Shown: positions 34,438 to 46,151 of the stretch, piece by piece
Layout of the letters: every line of letters starts with the position of its first letter
Numbering within the stretch: the stretch's first letter is position 1
Assembly: GCA_947396885.1 (NCBI GenBank)
Contig: OX377203.1
Location: forward strand, 11,558,844-11,622,843
Direction of reading: 5' to 3'
Source: Heligmosomoides polygyrus polygyrus
Taxonomy: Eukaryota; Nematoda; Chromadorea; Rhabditida; Heligmosomidae
Length of the DNA stretch: 64,000 nucleotides
The notes under the pieces: generated by a model
What the model saw: only the letters and a program-made list of their open reading frames with translations
What the model was told of the DNA's origin: nothing
Databases searched by the model: none
Translations under genes and position numbers: made by a program

Positions 34438-34799
34438 CAAAAACCATGAGTGCAGTAAAACGCGATTTTGATTTTGATCCAGCTGAAAGCGCACTGTTCC
34501 CATGAAAAGTGTGCCTTCACTACTTTGCTCCTTCCTTATTGAAGAATTGAAAATGTCGACACTTAGCAATTTTACTCGAGTATTTGAGCTTTTAAACACT
34601 TCTTTCATTGGCCTGCGTCATAGCTGCGAAAGGGCATTCAAAAACAAATTTAACTGATCTGCTCATCAATGGCGAGTAATTCTTTAAACAGTTCCTCAGC
34701 ACCGCTGTATAAGCAAAGGATAGAGCTTTGTGCTAATCACTCCACCAACCATTCTCGGGTTGTCGTGCAGGCAGTCTGAAAGCATATTTGGACGTAAGA

Positions 34800-34990
34800 A
34801 GGACCTACGGCGGTCAGCTAATGGGAAGCCAAGTTTTGACCTTCCCAGAAAACATTGGTGCCGAGTCAGTGGCGTTGAAAGAATGGAAGACTTGCTTTGC
34901 CTGTACGAGGCCCGTACCAACAACCTCGATTCGGTGTGAACGGCGCCCAACGCTTCTTCCGACTGCGCTATCACGAGCCCATCGTACGGC
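34800..34990 (-). repeat. tRNA-derived SINE, minus strand, diverged
   Basis: On the minus strand 'gatagcgcagtcggaagaag' contains an exact box A, followed 40-50 bases on by 'ccgaatcgaggtt', a weak box B. The body phrase (plus strand) 'aatggaagacttgctttgcc' resembles 'gatggaaggcttggttggcc' in the SINEs at 16219 and 55997. I read it as an older relative of that family, without a clear target duplication. Confidence 0.6.
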
Positions 34991-35076
34991 TCGTGTTAGC
35001 ACATTTTGAAGAACTCCTGTTATTTACGTTTAGCGAAATGGTTAGCAATGCAGAAGCATGAGGAAGCATGAAAACA

Positions 35077-35336
35077 AGGACAGAAAACAAAAGAAACCCC
35101 CTCCCCCAAGCTTCCAATCCGACCACGCGCTGCGGAGGGTCTCACCCACAGCTCCTGGCACTGCGGGTGAGAGCCGCCGTGAACTGCGCCAGCCCTCGGA
35201 CCTTGGCGAGCGGTGGCTCCCCGACAACTCGTCCGCGCCGCGGCTCCCACCACAGTGGCAGCGTGGGTCCCACTGCGGCGGGAGCGATATGGACGAGTTC
35301 CCAGGATGCTGCCGCGAGACTCTGTAGAGGCCCTAA
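35077..35336 (-). repeat. GC-rich repeat arm, inverted copy of 32123-32385
   Basis: The reverse complement of this segment aligns with the 32 kb arm from 'aggcctctacaga' to 'gttttctgtcc'. The best-conserved stretches surround 'gacgagttgtcggggagcca' and 'ggagcgatatggacgagttc'. A 'cgttataacgcg'-type short palindrome follows at 35407-35420 and again at 36377-36425. Confidence 0.85.
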
Positions 35337-35344
35337 GAGGCGTC

Positions 35345-35980
35345 GGATACAACGCTATTCCCGTTATAGCGCGGTGTTAGGAGAAACTCTGCGTTCACAA
35401 TGGCTACCGTTATAACGCGACCAGGGCGCAGTTCTCGTCCTAAACAGAAAATGAAGACGAGACGAGACGAGCAAGATGCTGATCCTGTGTGGGATCAGAC
35501 CTACCTTCTATTGCCTCTTTCATAGTCACGATCAGCACCCGTGCAACAATGTATTAGACACATATAGATATTTCTCGCGCGGCGACAAGTGTTCGTGGTC
35601 TGTATGTGTAATATGTCGAGCACAGCATAAGACTCTCGATAGCCGTTAGATGCTGTCGTAGAATGGATGATTTTCTCTATCAGAAACGACATCAGATGTG
35701 AACTAATTCACAAAATTCAGAACAATATCCCACACATTTTTTTTAAAGCCTAGAGCAGCTTTTATAGGGCCTACATGCTGTCACATGATGTTTTGTCAAA
35801 ACGGTGTTGGGTGACTCCAATAGAACTCTCGAGCCATTGACGGCTTGTACCTGCAACCGCTGCGTTCCTGACAGGATTACAGCAACTGGCTGTTTCGTTA
35901 CATGCAAAATTCCGATATCATAAGAAAGTGATGAAAGGCCACTGATACGAGAATATAGCGGATGCGGCGTGCGATTCAAC
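35345..35980. other. No recognisable gene
   Basis: Short open frames only. A 'gacgagacgagacgag' run lies near 35455. Confidence 0.4.
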
Positions 35981-35984
35981 AGCG

Positions 35985-36080
35985 CTGATAGCGTAATGGG
36001 CTAGCACCCTGTACAGAAGGAAGAGAGTGCGGGTCCAGGTCTCGCTTGGTGCAAGAGTTTTGATGGCAACTAAAGATCAT
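35985..36080 (+). repeat. tRNA-derived SINE relic with shared tail
   Basis: 'gatagcgtaatgggctagca' contains a good box A and 'gggtccaggtctc' a weak box B. The run into 'aagagttttgatggcaacta' matches the tail phrase of the SINE at 12479. Acceptor-type ends (gcgctga ... ttggtgc) pair only partly. Confidence 0.6.
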
Positions 36081-36690
36081 ATAACATCAAGTTACACTGT
36101 TTTGGCGTTAATCACGTCTAATCTACCTCTAGCACTTGTAATTGCTCACACATATCTGTTATACTTATGCATATAACAGAGAGAATCTCTGAGGGAAGGA
36201 CTTCATTAATAATCTGGGGATGTTCTTTGTCTTCATACTCTTCTCATGGTCACATATTTCATCACCGTAGTCATATTTTGTTTTTAGGTGGATAAATATG
36301 TAGTCATTGCATGCGAATATAGAAAATCTGCGCGTAATAGAAAGTAGAAAGGGTCAGCTCCGGTGAGGACGTGACTCCCGTTATAACGCAAATTTTTTCC
36401 AGTTCCTTGAACGCGTTATAACGACAGGAAACTGTACTTTGTTTGAAAGCTTGTCTTCTATCGATCATTTTGAGTTATGAGTCGCTAATTTTCGTTGCGT
36501 TGTTGAAAATTTTTATTCTCTAGGACGATGACCACTCAAAGTGAAAACGTGTGTGATTTGAATAAACTCCATGTTCTCCCGTCTTGAAACCTCGGCATTG
36601 GTGTTAACAATTCAAATCTGTTTCTTTAAGCCTCAGTTGGCTGGTATCGAGTTGTAGGCTGTCACAACGATGTTATCAATGTTTATGACG
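36081..36690. other. No recognisable gene
   Basis: A short palindromic pair 'cccgttataacgc' and 'gcgttataacg' lies at 36376-36427. Nothing else was noticed. Confidence 0.4.
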
Positions 36691-36880
36691 TTCGGTGTTG
36701 ATGATGATGATGAAGGTTGGAAGCGCTTGCGCTGGTGAGGCGCATGGTCGGGTAGGTTGTAAAGACAAAACCTCGAACCATTTTTAGGCCTCTGAAAACG
36801 ACGAGACAGTCGACACGTCAGGCCAATAAATAGTTCCACCTAACAACCTCGAGGCACAGAAACATCATAAACATCGTGTG
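36690..36880. repeat. Penelope-like 3' tail relic
   Basis: 'taggcctctgaaaacgacga' then 'gtcgacacgtcaggccaata' (36785-36830) and 'cctcgaggcacagaaacatc' follow the same order as 46384-46470 of the Penelope-like element ('aggcctttgaaaacggcgaa', 'gtcgaaacgtcggccgataa', 'gcacagaagcatt'). No coding part is attached. A GATGAT run lies at 36696-36710. Confidence 0.7.
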
Positions 36881-37189
36881 ATTTCATTTTCAATTAGTTC
36901 AAGCTCGGCGGCAACCCAGTGACGGTGTTCAAGCACATTCAGGAAATCACTCGCAAGTACATTCCTAACCGAATAAATTATTGGAGATGGTATCAGAAGT
37001 TCCCTTTCGCCTAAAAGGGCAACAAAGGCAAACCAGTCGCGGAAAGACCAACTGTAGCAAACGAAGGGCACCGGCGCCAATCCATCAAATCGAATTCTTC
37101 TCACACCACACTAAGACTGACCCATCTCCACTCCTCCCAGTGGACCACCGCGCGTCAGCTGCAGAGGATTAGAAGGTCGCCACGATCGC

Positions 37190-37860
37190 CTTTGCCTTAT
37201 GCGTTGACGGAAACAAGTAAATCGCTGTGCTTCCGATTGCCGAGAGCTTTTGTACCGGTTCAAGCGAGAGGGCCTGGATCAATCTTTACCAGCGATGAAA
37301 AGCGGATGCCTCACTAGAACCGTAAAGTCGAAAAAGCAATAGCAGCAATGCAACGAGCTGGTGGTTCTGACGTCAAAACCAGAGCTCCACAGAAAGGGGG
37401 TCCTGCCGTCCGTTTATGGATGTGTAGTAGTCCAGTGACCGGAACATGCTCCACGTAGTGGTGCTATCATCGACGCTCGCTTTTGCCAACACCCGACTAG
37501 TTCCTTCAAAAATTAGCGGGGAAGAAGTCAAAAAGAGCCAATTTTTCTTGAACCTGGACAACGGTCAACCGTTTACGGCACTTCAGACGGTGGCAAAAAT
37601 CTAGAAAATGGGCTGGACCAAAATCAAGCAACGACCATACACCCCGGACATTGCATCGTCTGACTGCCATCTGCTTCGGTCGATGGATCACTTCTTCCAT
37701 GGTAGGCGCATCGCCGAACTCGATGAGGTCACAGCGGTAGTGTACGACTTCTTCAGGTCGAAACCGACCAATTTCTACAGGGAGGTAATCTCCTTAGTGA
37801 ATGAAAAGAGGAAGAAACTCATTGGGAATAACGGCTACTAATTCGTTGAAGTCCATCACT
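37190..37860 (+). pseudogene. Mariner transposase pseudogene, plus strand
   Basis: Near 37285 FTSDEKRMPH corresponds to the first catalytic block. A degraded middle follows. From about 37606 an open reading frame gives GWTKIKQRPYTPDIASSDCH then LLRSMDHFFHGRRIAELDEV and DFFRSKPTNFYREVISLV, ending at 37841. The third aspartate (SSD) is present. The second block is not readable because frames shift between 37370 and 37600. TIRs were not identified, so this is a relic of an older copy. Its C-terminus resembles the classic hookworm-type mariner I recall. Confidence 0.82.
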
Positions 37861-38039
37861 CTTCTGTTGTGGTATAGTCTCATTTTTGCTGGAAGACAAA
37901 TTTTGTTGCAAAACTTATGTTGCTAATTTTTACTTGTGTATTTATACTTTTGGTATCCCTGCTGTCCTGCTGCTTGAAACTCTAAATGTTATTCGTTGCG
38001 ATAGTTTGTCATGCTTTCCTTCTATAGCGCTTTTAAGGT

Positions 38040-38520
38040 GCATCACCTAAACAACATTTGTGAAAGCCAAAGGCCGCATATGAGATATCCATTCAAGCGA
38101 CATGGATAAACCATATTTCATAATTTGCACTTCGGTATGGCAATAATAGCAGTCGCTGGTCGGCGCCGAACTTTTGCGATAACACGGGCTGGTTGGAGTT
38201 TTTTGAAAGAACTTTTGTTCTCTCATCTCTGCACTGCACACCATGCCGATAGCTAAAAATAATGTACGGCAATAATAGCAGTCCCTGGTCGGCGCTGAAC
38301 CTATAGTCATGGCTGCACTTTCGCGAACATGAAGGGCATCATCCAACAATGAGAAACACCATTCCAATTGTTTGCTGCACTATTCCTGACAAAGCCTTTT
38401 ATTGTGCTTTCTGAAAGAGTGAACGAAAATAGTAAAACTGTTTATACCTAAAGCTACAGAGGCTGCACTTTAGCGCACATGGAGGGCATCTTCCATTAAC
38501 GGGAAACACGGAGCAATGTA
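38040..38520. repeat. Interleaved short duplications
   Basis: 'ggcaataatagcagt' followed by 'ctggtcggcgc' occurs near 38139 and 38272. 'ggctgcacttt' followed by 'gagaaacac'- or 'gggaaacac'-type ends occurs near 38312 and 38460. Spacings are 133 and 148 bp, which suggests a decayed tandem array. Confidence 0.65.
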
Positions 38521-39079
38521 CAAACACCTGAAAGCTGAAGACACATAGTTATAGGCTGTTGCTGCATCTACAACTGAATTAAGACACGCGTTGCTGGTAA
38601 CATATCCCAAGAGTTGAAGCGTCGCCAAAACTTGCTCATACCGCATTCGTATTGTAGCCGGACTGAATGCGAGCTCTGGCTAAATCAGGGCGTGGTTAGT
38701 GGGGAAGAATAGCAGAGAAAGATACCTTTCTGCATGTTTTTCATATCAGAAGTAAATGTAGCCGTCCGCATATGCTCTCAGAAACGGATCTCCAAGAAGT
38801 GATGCGGTAAAACGACGACGTGGCTCCCCACCAGCTTGGAAGATATACGATCGAATGCGTTCTACTGCTTTTGTTGCAGTTAACCTTATGCCGAGCTAGA
38901 GGGCAGCATAGCTATCGGTATTGTCTACTTTTCGAGTTCCTGCTTGCATGCGGACCCAAACTCGTGCACCATTAGGGTATCACAAGATAATCTTTGGCAA
39001 AGTCAGATTTCGTTGAATTTCTTAAAATTTCCCGCATCGTCTTTACGCCAGCGCTTTCTCTGCTCTTGAATTGTGTTCG
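38521..39079. other. No recognisable gene
   Basis: No conserved frame or repeat seen. Confidence 0.4.
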
Positions 39080-39199
39080 GGTAAACATGGTGTTTTGTTG
39101 TAAAATACTTTATATATTTTTAATATCCTTTTTTTCTATCACCCAAGTGTTAAGCACGTCTTCTTGACGTTGATAAATAAATAAATAAATAAATAAATT
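39080..39199. repeat. ATAA microsatellite, possible LINE tail
   Basis: 'gataaataaataaataaata' continues to about 39199, preceded by an AT-rich stretch. Jockey/CR1-type elements in this window end in similar A/T-rich short repeats (28890, 39895), so this may mark a lost insertion. Confidence 0.6.
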
Positions 39200-39892
39200 T
39201 ACACTCCCAAGTTCTAGAAGCGTGTTATAAAGACCTAATGCCTCAAGGCTCAGAGAGAAGGAATTGTGCTAGGGTTCAAGGTCCCTAGGTCCGGCTTCGG
39301 AGCTGCAACGAGGCTCGCTCTCTTGCTCGACAGCGACCTGATGGGTGCGATCCGCCAGTACTGACAATCCTTGGAGGTGGAGGTGAGGAAGCGGAGGCTT
39401 ACTAACCTTTATAGTCGGCCGTCCTCCACACAACGCAACCACTGACTGATAAGCAAAGATTTCGAAGGATGTTTATGCCTTCGCTTAGTGTGCTGCTCCA
39501 GTGAGTCCTACTATGTGCTTACATTTGAATCTACTACAAGAAACCACGGACAGCAGCGAGTACAGTATACCATAATAGCAATGAAGGACCCATGGGCCTG
39601 AACAGAATGGTTCAATTCCAACGCGTGTTGTGCAAGTGTCTTACTCGATCCTAATGCGAGAGAGCTCATACCTAGAACACTAGAGCCGCTCCTGAAAGCG
39701 ACCAAAAATCGAAAAGTCAACCGCAAGAAGGAGTGCAGAGCGATCTCGGTTCTCTAGGTTCACCTCCACCTAAAAGTAAGTGGTGGCATTCAGCTGAAAA
39801 GTTATTTGCTAGGCTTTACCTAGGACGTATACTCTTGGCTATAGTTGTTAAAGGGTGTATGTTCTGCCGTCCGAGATTTTCATGGGGATCTT

Positions 39893-40860
39893 CTTTTATT
39901 TATTTATTTCTGTACGATGCATATGGCATACGTGGTATAGAATGTAGTACAATACAAATCACCAATACAGGAAGAACAACTGTAAAATCTAAAAATGCAA
40001 AAGCTTGCTTCTAGCCATGTGCCTGAACAGCCTGTAATGTGCAGACGATTGAGGGACACAGGAATTTAGCGAGATGAAGCTGGAACCAGCTCTGCACGTG
40101 AAACTACATGATCTGGTATTCGTTTTGGGTAAACCGTAAGATGTTTTTTCTGAGCTGCCTCCAGTTCTAGATATTATTACACGATAGAATTTTGAAACAT
40201 CTATATTAATTAGGCCAGACAAGAGTTTGAAAACCACACAGACATCAGTGAGTTTATGACGAGAAACCAAGGAATACAACCTATGTTCGCTTTTTCTAGC
40301 TATAGGACGAGGAGCTCTTACAGATCTACTGCAAGCTATCCTAAAAAATAATTTGCGAGTAAAATTGTTTTGCACCTTCTCAAGAAGAGCGACGTCTTTA
40401 GATTTTGCAGGAGAAAAGACTGGTGAACCATTCTCAACAATGGGGCGAATGTATGACTTGTAAGCCCTAAGAAGCATTTCCTGATCCACTATAGAGAGAG
40501 CTTTGAATAAGGAACGTTCAAGTTGACGCTTTACTGTAAATCATTTTGTAGTGCTCAAAGAAATCAAGCTTATTGTCGTAGTGAAATCCCAAATCTTTAA
40601 CGCAAAAAACGGCTTTTATTGAGTGATTTTTGATGCTATAGTTGACGATGCTATAATCGGATTTACCCATCCTCATAAATACCGTTTTGTATGGTGCCAA
40701 GGGGAGTCTCCATATTTCAGACCACATCTATATAGCATCAAGGGCAGACTGAATAGGCTCTATGTCACTTGGACCTCTGATACTTCTATATATCTTTACA
40801 TCATCTGCGAACTGCTTACAACTAACACCACGTCCTTCTGAAATTACAGGTAGATAAGAT
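39893..40860 (-). pseudogene. Jockey/CR1-like 3' half, minus strand
   Basis: On the minus strand from about 40860, a FADDVKIY-type catalytic motif (near 40800) is followed by MWSEIWRLPLAPYKTVFMRM. Next come VKDLGFHYDNKLDFFEHY, LLRAYKSYIRPIVENGSPVF and VALLEKVQNNFTRKLF, and a C-terminus ending KLLHF at 39989. A 3' tail of 'aaataaataaataaa' (minus strand) lies at 39893-39908. A frameshift near 40500 splits it into two open parts. The 5' half, including the endonuclease and first RT blocks, is absent. It is the same broad family as 26990-28910. Confidence 0.85.
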
Positions 40861-40974
40861 TATTCATTATTATTCTGCAATTGAAACCAGCCTTTGCAGT
40901 CAATCCAAGGGCATCTGAAGCGGACGAGAAGTCAAAATGTGAGAAGCGTTTTAAAAAGAGCCACTAGAAAACCT

Positions 40975-41260
40975 CGTATGGCACTGTATTCATATTGCCA
41001 AACAATTGGAGGACATTGGGGTATTCGATAAACAGATTGCCGACGACGCCAAAATCCGTCGGGAGATGAACAACCTGAGGGACTGGTGCATACTGCAGAA
41101 AGGTGTTGATCTTGTGCAACTGTGGTCCTGTAAGTGGAGACTCCTGTTACTCCAGAGAAAACTTGTTATATGAGACTAGGTGCTTCGTAGGCGGCTGGAG
41201 ATAGATGGACACGTTATTTCCAGAGTAACGTCTGCTATGGACCTGGATTTTGTTTATTGT
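40975..41260 (+). pseudogene. Small jockey/CR1-like RT fragment, plus strand
   Basis: QIADDAKIRREMNN then LQKGVDLVQLW..CKWRL corresponds to the YADD block and the following region of jockey-type RTs. EIDGHVISRVTSAMDLDF near 41195-41250 matches the 'dLGv' segment. It is short, with a stop near 41170, and lies in opposite orientation to the neighbouring fragment at 39893-40860. Confidence 0.65.
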
Positions 41261-41864
41261 TTATTTATTATGCACAACGTTCGCCATTAAAAATCACAAT
41301 GGTGAAACAAGGTGAAGCATGTTATCAGTATGCACTGAAAACGTTCTAAAGTGTAGTGTCTTGCAGCAATTCAGAGCATAACTAAGTGTAAGGAGACCAC
41401 ACAACAAACAATCGTATAATAGGAATAAAATTATCAAATCAAATTAGGTGAAGAGGAATTAGCAAATAACTTAATTGTAATATTGGGAGACTGGTCAAAG
41501 GAATCAATAGAGCTATGTCGTGATTCCGATTGAGTGATGAAATCACTTTCGAGCAGCTTAGACAGAACGAAACACCTAAGAATCCGGTCTTAATTCCAGT
41601 TATACCTAAGCCATCATTACGCTTTCATTCGAGGCTGCTTCCACAGGGACTGAGAATCAACAGAACTGCTTCAGCGTCCTATAGGCCTGGAGGGTTTCAA
41701 TGCGCAGCAGCGGTAGGATAGAGTACTTCGCTTTCCTAGAGGAAAGCAAGACAAATTCGTCGTTATAAGGGTGCACCCTCCCCCATACCCAAACTGCGTC
41801 GACTATTGAGTTGCTGCGTGCCTCTGAAGTGTTTTTGATGATAAGCTTGACTTTTCAGAACATG

Positions 41865-42786
41865 TAGGGACGACGATTTCTCCCAAGCTATTCACAGCGG
41901 CACTCCAGGATGCCATGAAGGACTTGAACTGGGACGATAAAGGCTATCTTGTCGACGGTAAACGGATCAGCAACCTTCGCTTCGCCGACGATATTGTTCT
42001 CATCTCACGGCAGAAGTCGAGAAAATGCAGAACGAGCTCAATGTGGCAGGTATGAAGATTGGATTGGACATGAATATGTCCAAAACACAATTCATGGTCA
42101 ACCAGTGGTGTGACAGGGACTCGTAAGGTTAAATGGAGTCGCTCTACAACAGGTCGACTCCTACGTCTATCTGGGAAGAGAGCTGAACATGGATAACGAC
42201 CTCGCTCCTGAAATCGCCTGCAGGAGACGCGCAGCATGGGCAGCCTTCAGTTCGATTGGCGAAGTCACCGATCAGGTCAAGGATGCCGGCCTCAGGGCCT
42301 CGATATTCAACGCCTCTGTACTGCCTCTAATGTGCTACGCGACGGAAACCTGGCCCGACAACAAGACAATCGCCAGAGCGATGCAAACTACGCATCGTGC
42401 ACTGGAGAGATGTCTTCTGACGACAAGCCTTCGTCAGCGATGGCAAGAAGGCCTACGAAGCTTGGAGCTACGGGAGAAGTCGCAATTAGCAGACCCGCTG
42501 CAGTACACGAAGAAGTCCAAATATCGCTGGGCCGGACACCTGCTTCGACGAAAGGACGGTAGATGAAGTCTCCGTGTCACAGAGTGGCTCCCGAGAGACC
42601 ATAAGAGACCGCTGGGACGATCGCCAACGCGATGGGCAGACTCATTCTCAAGATCTTTCAGAGAGCGGAGTCTGCCTCAATGGATGCAAGCAGCCAGAGA
42701 TCGAGCGGTCTGGAAGAGTTGTGGTCCCCACTGAGAAGACCTCCAGCCGACAAAAGGACCATCAAAGTATCAAAGTAAGTAAGTAG
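41865..42786 (+). pseudogene. RTE family B 3' end, 5'-truncated
   Basis: It starts abruptly at TISPKLFTAALQDAMKDLNW, then LRFADDIVLIS gives the catalytic FADD motif near 41980. A frameshift near 42005 follows. After it an open frame from 42189 has MDNDLAPEIACRRRAAWAAF, SVLPLMCYATETW and KKSKYRWAGHLLRRKDGR. The C-terminal tail then continues in another frame to about 42760. The 3' terminus is 'caaagtaagtaagtag', a GTAA-type tail unlike the GAA tail of family A. MxNDLAPE.RRAAW is shared with the 29535-31875 copy. Confidence 0.87.
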
Positions 42787-42789
42787 GGA

Positions 42790-44226
42790 CAACTTATCAA
42801 AAAGAATTGGTGAAATTGTTTCAAACGTTTTAGGGCATATTCAACTAAGGACAAAAGTATGATGACGATGGTGTGATATATGTCAGACCAATTCATCATC
42901 CTCGTTCTGCAGTTTTTTCTCCTGAAAGAAGAACAATGTTGTTTTGCTCAAAGCGATCCGAAGAAAGTTATTAGAAGAGTTGTGATTAGAGCAGGTGGGT
43001 TTTTCGCACTCCAGAATTCCTCGTGCTAGTATAATGAATAGCTATTCAGGACTACATATTCTGGAATCACATCGCCAGCTGAGAGAGGTTTATTTCCAAA
43101 TTGTTGAATGGAAGCTTAAAAAGTAGCATCTCGAAAGCCTTTCCTGTGTTCCATCCGTAATTCGTGGTGTTACAATTGAGCTATCCTAGGCGAGGCCCAG
43201 GTCTAACCTTCGGGCTTTGTTCCCTGTGTGTAGAGTGCCAGCAGCCTTCTGAAAGCTTAAGAGCGGCGTTAGGCATTTGGTGCGTTCAGAAGTATGGCAA
43301 ATTGTATTCTGATGAAGGACTAGCTTATGTTAGGTGTGCTAGAGTTGCTTGTTGTTATGTGCGATGGCTCCTTTCGTATTTTTTGTTTACGCGTGGTATT
43401 CTCTGACGTGTCTTTTATGCACGAAGAAATAAAAAAAACAAGAATGCATAGATTAACAACAACTAACAATCGCGAGGTTTGAAGAAGAAAGCTGAAAGCA
43501 GAAGAAGCTTTCAGCTGAGAGAAGCTGAAAGCTATGCTATAGTTTTTTTAAAGATGCTGTTGTGTGTGATAAAACTGCGGTACAGTTGGTTCTTCCTACA
43601 ACTCAAATGGAAAATTCTAACTTGAACAAACGGAATTGCCAGCGTGAACTGATATTGGAACTCAGCAATTGCTACATCACAGTCCTTTCAATGCTAGCAT
43701 GATGGATTGGCCCCTCAAGCAGGTGCTCTAGGTGTGAAGAGCATAAAAACACCATTATTCGGGCAAGACGACCTCATCATCCTGATTTGAAGAAAATAAT
43801 GAAAATATAGAAGAACGTGTGAGAGCCGTTACAGATTCGCCTGCCGTCACAAAAACTGATCAGTGTTGCTTTCAATATCTGGTATATTGTGTTCAACGAG
43901 ACCTCGAAACCAAATTGACCTGCCGAAAGTGCATTTGAAAAACGACTAGATGTAAGTCGGCATATAAACGTGCGTCGCATAAAAGTGCCGCACAGATCGA
44001 GGCAATCCGTGAGTCCCGAAATGAATCGTGTCGTCGTAAGTCCATTTTCAAGCTGCTCTGTAGCCCTCTTTGGCTCGGTTACTTCGCAGTGCACTTTCAG
44101 GTAGTGCTCTTCTGTTTGGCAAACCTCGTGTCGGCCAACGACCGTAGAGGTGTGTGGTGCAACAAAAATGGGAAACTTTGTGTCTAGTGCCTGATTAAGA
44201 AAATACACCATTGCTTTCAGTTAAGC
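42790..44226. other. No recognisable gene
   Basis: The longest frames (43164-43406 plus; 43777-44211 minus, 144 codons) show no domain I recognise. A 'ctgaaagc' cluster with an inverted partner 'gctttcag' lies at 43490-43535. The 144-codon minus frame directly adjoins the Penelope-like tail and might belong to it, but I cannot show that. Confidence 0.4.
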
Positions 44227-44599
44227 AGTCTTAATGCTTCTGTGCCACGCAGGTTTGTTACAGTGGAACAACTTTTCGACGTTTCGACAACTTCTTCGTT
44301 TTCAAAGGCCTGAAAGAAGTTCGAAACCTAAGACCAGACACTCATTTGGGCAAAAACGTCCTTCTCCAGCTCTGTCAGTTTCAATGTTTCCTACGAGTGT
44401 CAAGCGAAATCTAACTGAAGCAAGCCGAACTCACCGTTGTTCCACAAGTACTGAGTGAACGCTCAGCTACGCTACCACCACTGAGCAGCTGAGACCTGCC
44501 AACTGCGGATCCATACTGATGTTAAGTGTATAGATTGCACGGTCTCAGAGCTCGCACAGCGGGATGAACGGCAAAAACTCACGGGTGATCAAAATGCAC

Positions 44600-44948
44600 T
44601 CACTTCGGTTATTCATTGTTGGATTACGTTTGAAAGTGAGATCGGTCCCAGAAGGCCTCTAGGGCCTTTCTGGGTTTCACGAAACAACACAGTGCATTTA
44701 ATATTAAAGTCGTCCCCGTGATAGACATCCACTCGATGTTTACCGAGTGGGGTTACTAAACTACGCTTTCCCTTACCAGCAAGATGTTCCCTGATGCGAA
44801 CGCATAGCGCTCTCCCTGTTTCTCCAATATATAGCTCCCACAACTTAAACACTGAATTTGGTAAACCACACCTTTCTGGGCACAGTCTCCACTTCTCCCA
44901 TAGGGGCAGATCAGGCTGTCTCTCGTTATACATAAACGATCGTAAAGC
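44600..44948 (-). pseudogene. GIY-YIG endonuclease fragment of Penelope-like element, minus arm
   Basis: On the minus strand CPYGRSGDCAQKGVVYQIQC with a following SCG provides the cysteine-rich stretch and the start of the GIY-YIG fold. After a one-base slip near 44832, ELYIGETGRALCVRIREHL completes the YIG half with the conserved arginine and glutamate-containing context. HLAGKGKRSLVTPLGKHRVD follows. The normal C-terminal end is replaced, because a 47-bp stretch (44632-44680) is inverted relative to the plus arm. The endonuclease would nick DNA for target-primed reverse transcription. Confidence 0.85.
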
Positions 44949-44949
44949 A

Positions 44950-46151
44950 CTTTCGGAGATGCTAGATGAGCATGGAAGAAGTATTACTACGTTTGGTTTG
45001 AATAAATCACACATAATGATGCTGGTACAAGAATGCCTAAAGTGTAATGTTTTCAAGTAGTCCGGGAAATACTTCTCGTAGTGTAGAGGACTAGCGATGG
45101 GATAGCGCTTAGCTCCAACACTAGCGATCTGCTTTATGAGCAGAATGGAATGACCAGCACTGGAGCGCCTTCCCATGTACTGTCGATACCTTGATGATTG
45201 TTGTATAATAACAACAACGCAATCCGAGATGGATGAGTTGTTCAACATTCTTAATACACAATCACAAAACATCAAGTTCACTTGAGAAACTCCGTGTGAA
45301 GGCCGGCTACCCTATTTGGACACTCAAATTAAGGTAGCAAGCGGCTCTTTCAATGTGAAATGGTATCGTAAGGGAAGCTCCAAGAACATCATAGTCCATG
45401 CAAAATCTGCTCACCCTCTGACTGTGAAACGTTCTGTGCTTCGCGACATGTACAGAACGGCAGTGGGTGTGTGCACGGGACATGAGGAGCGCGTGGAATC
45501 ACGTATGCTTGCCCGCAATATTGCACGTCTCAGTGTGTACGATCCAAGACAACGAAATGGCCGAAATGGGCGTGGTGTAAATGCGCGGGAAAATAAAATA
45601 TGTCTCCAGTTACCCTTTATTTCTGAGGAGATCACGGCAGCTGTCGTCGGCAGTCGTCTATGCCTACTGCGAGCAAATTTGGACGATGATGTTATGCTGG
45701 TCGACATATCAGGACACAATATCGAGCGACTGCTAGTTCGCAATAGGCTTTACGATCGTTCATGTATAACAAGAGACTGCGTGATCTGCCCCTATGGGAG
45801 AAGTGGAGACTGTGCGCAGAAAGGTGTGGTTTACCAAATTCAGTGTTTAAGCTGTGGGGAGCTGTATATTGGGGAACAGAGAGAGTGCTAAGCGTTCGCA
45901 TCAGGGAACATCTTGCTGGTAAGAGAAAGCGTAGTTTAGTAACCCCGCTCGGTAAACATCGAGTGGATGTCCATCAGGGAGACGATTTTAATATTAAATG
46001 CACTGCGTTGCTTCGTGAAAGTGAGATCGGTCCCAGAAAGGCCCTAGAGGCCTTCTGGATCCGCGAACGTAATCCAACAATGAATAACCGAAGTAAGTGC
46101 ATTTCGATCACCAGTGAGTTTTTGCCGTTCATCCCGCTGTGCGAGCTCTGA
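44950..46151 (+). pseudogene. Penelope-like reverse transcriptase plus GIY-YIG, plus strand, 5'-truncated
   Basis: From about 44950 the plus frame reads FGLNKSHIMMLVQECLKCNV, CRGLAMG and RLAPTLAICFMSRM. The catalytic CRYLDDC motif follows (YLDD at 45187-45198), then IKFT and LPYLDTQIKVASG. An open stretch (45316-45891) contains NVKWYRKGSSKNIIVHAKSA and the cysteine-rich CVICPYGRSGDC, VVYQIQCLSC, ELYIGE. A frameshift near 45880 moves into VRIREHLAGKRKRSLVTPLG and WIRERNPTMNN, ending at 46151 with FIPLCEL. In-frame stops lie at 45058, 45079, 45103, 45151 and 45283. The RT N-terminal palm is missing. Order RT then GIY-YIG is diagnostic for Penelope-like elements. Confidence 0.88.

Noticed and set aside
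43777..44211. A 144-codon minus-strand frame next to the Penelope-like element
   Set aside because: No recognisable motif, and its link to the element cannot be shown; kept only as a note in the gap entry.
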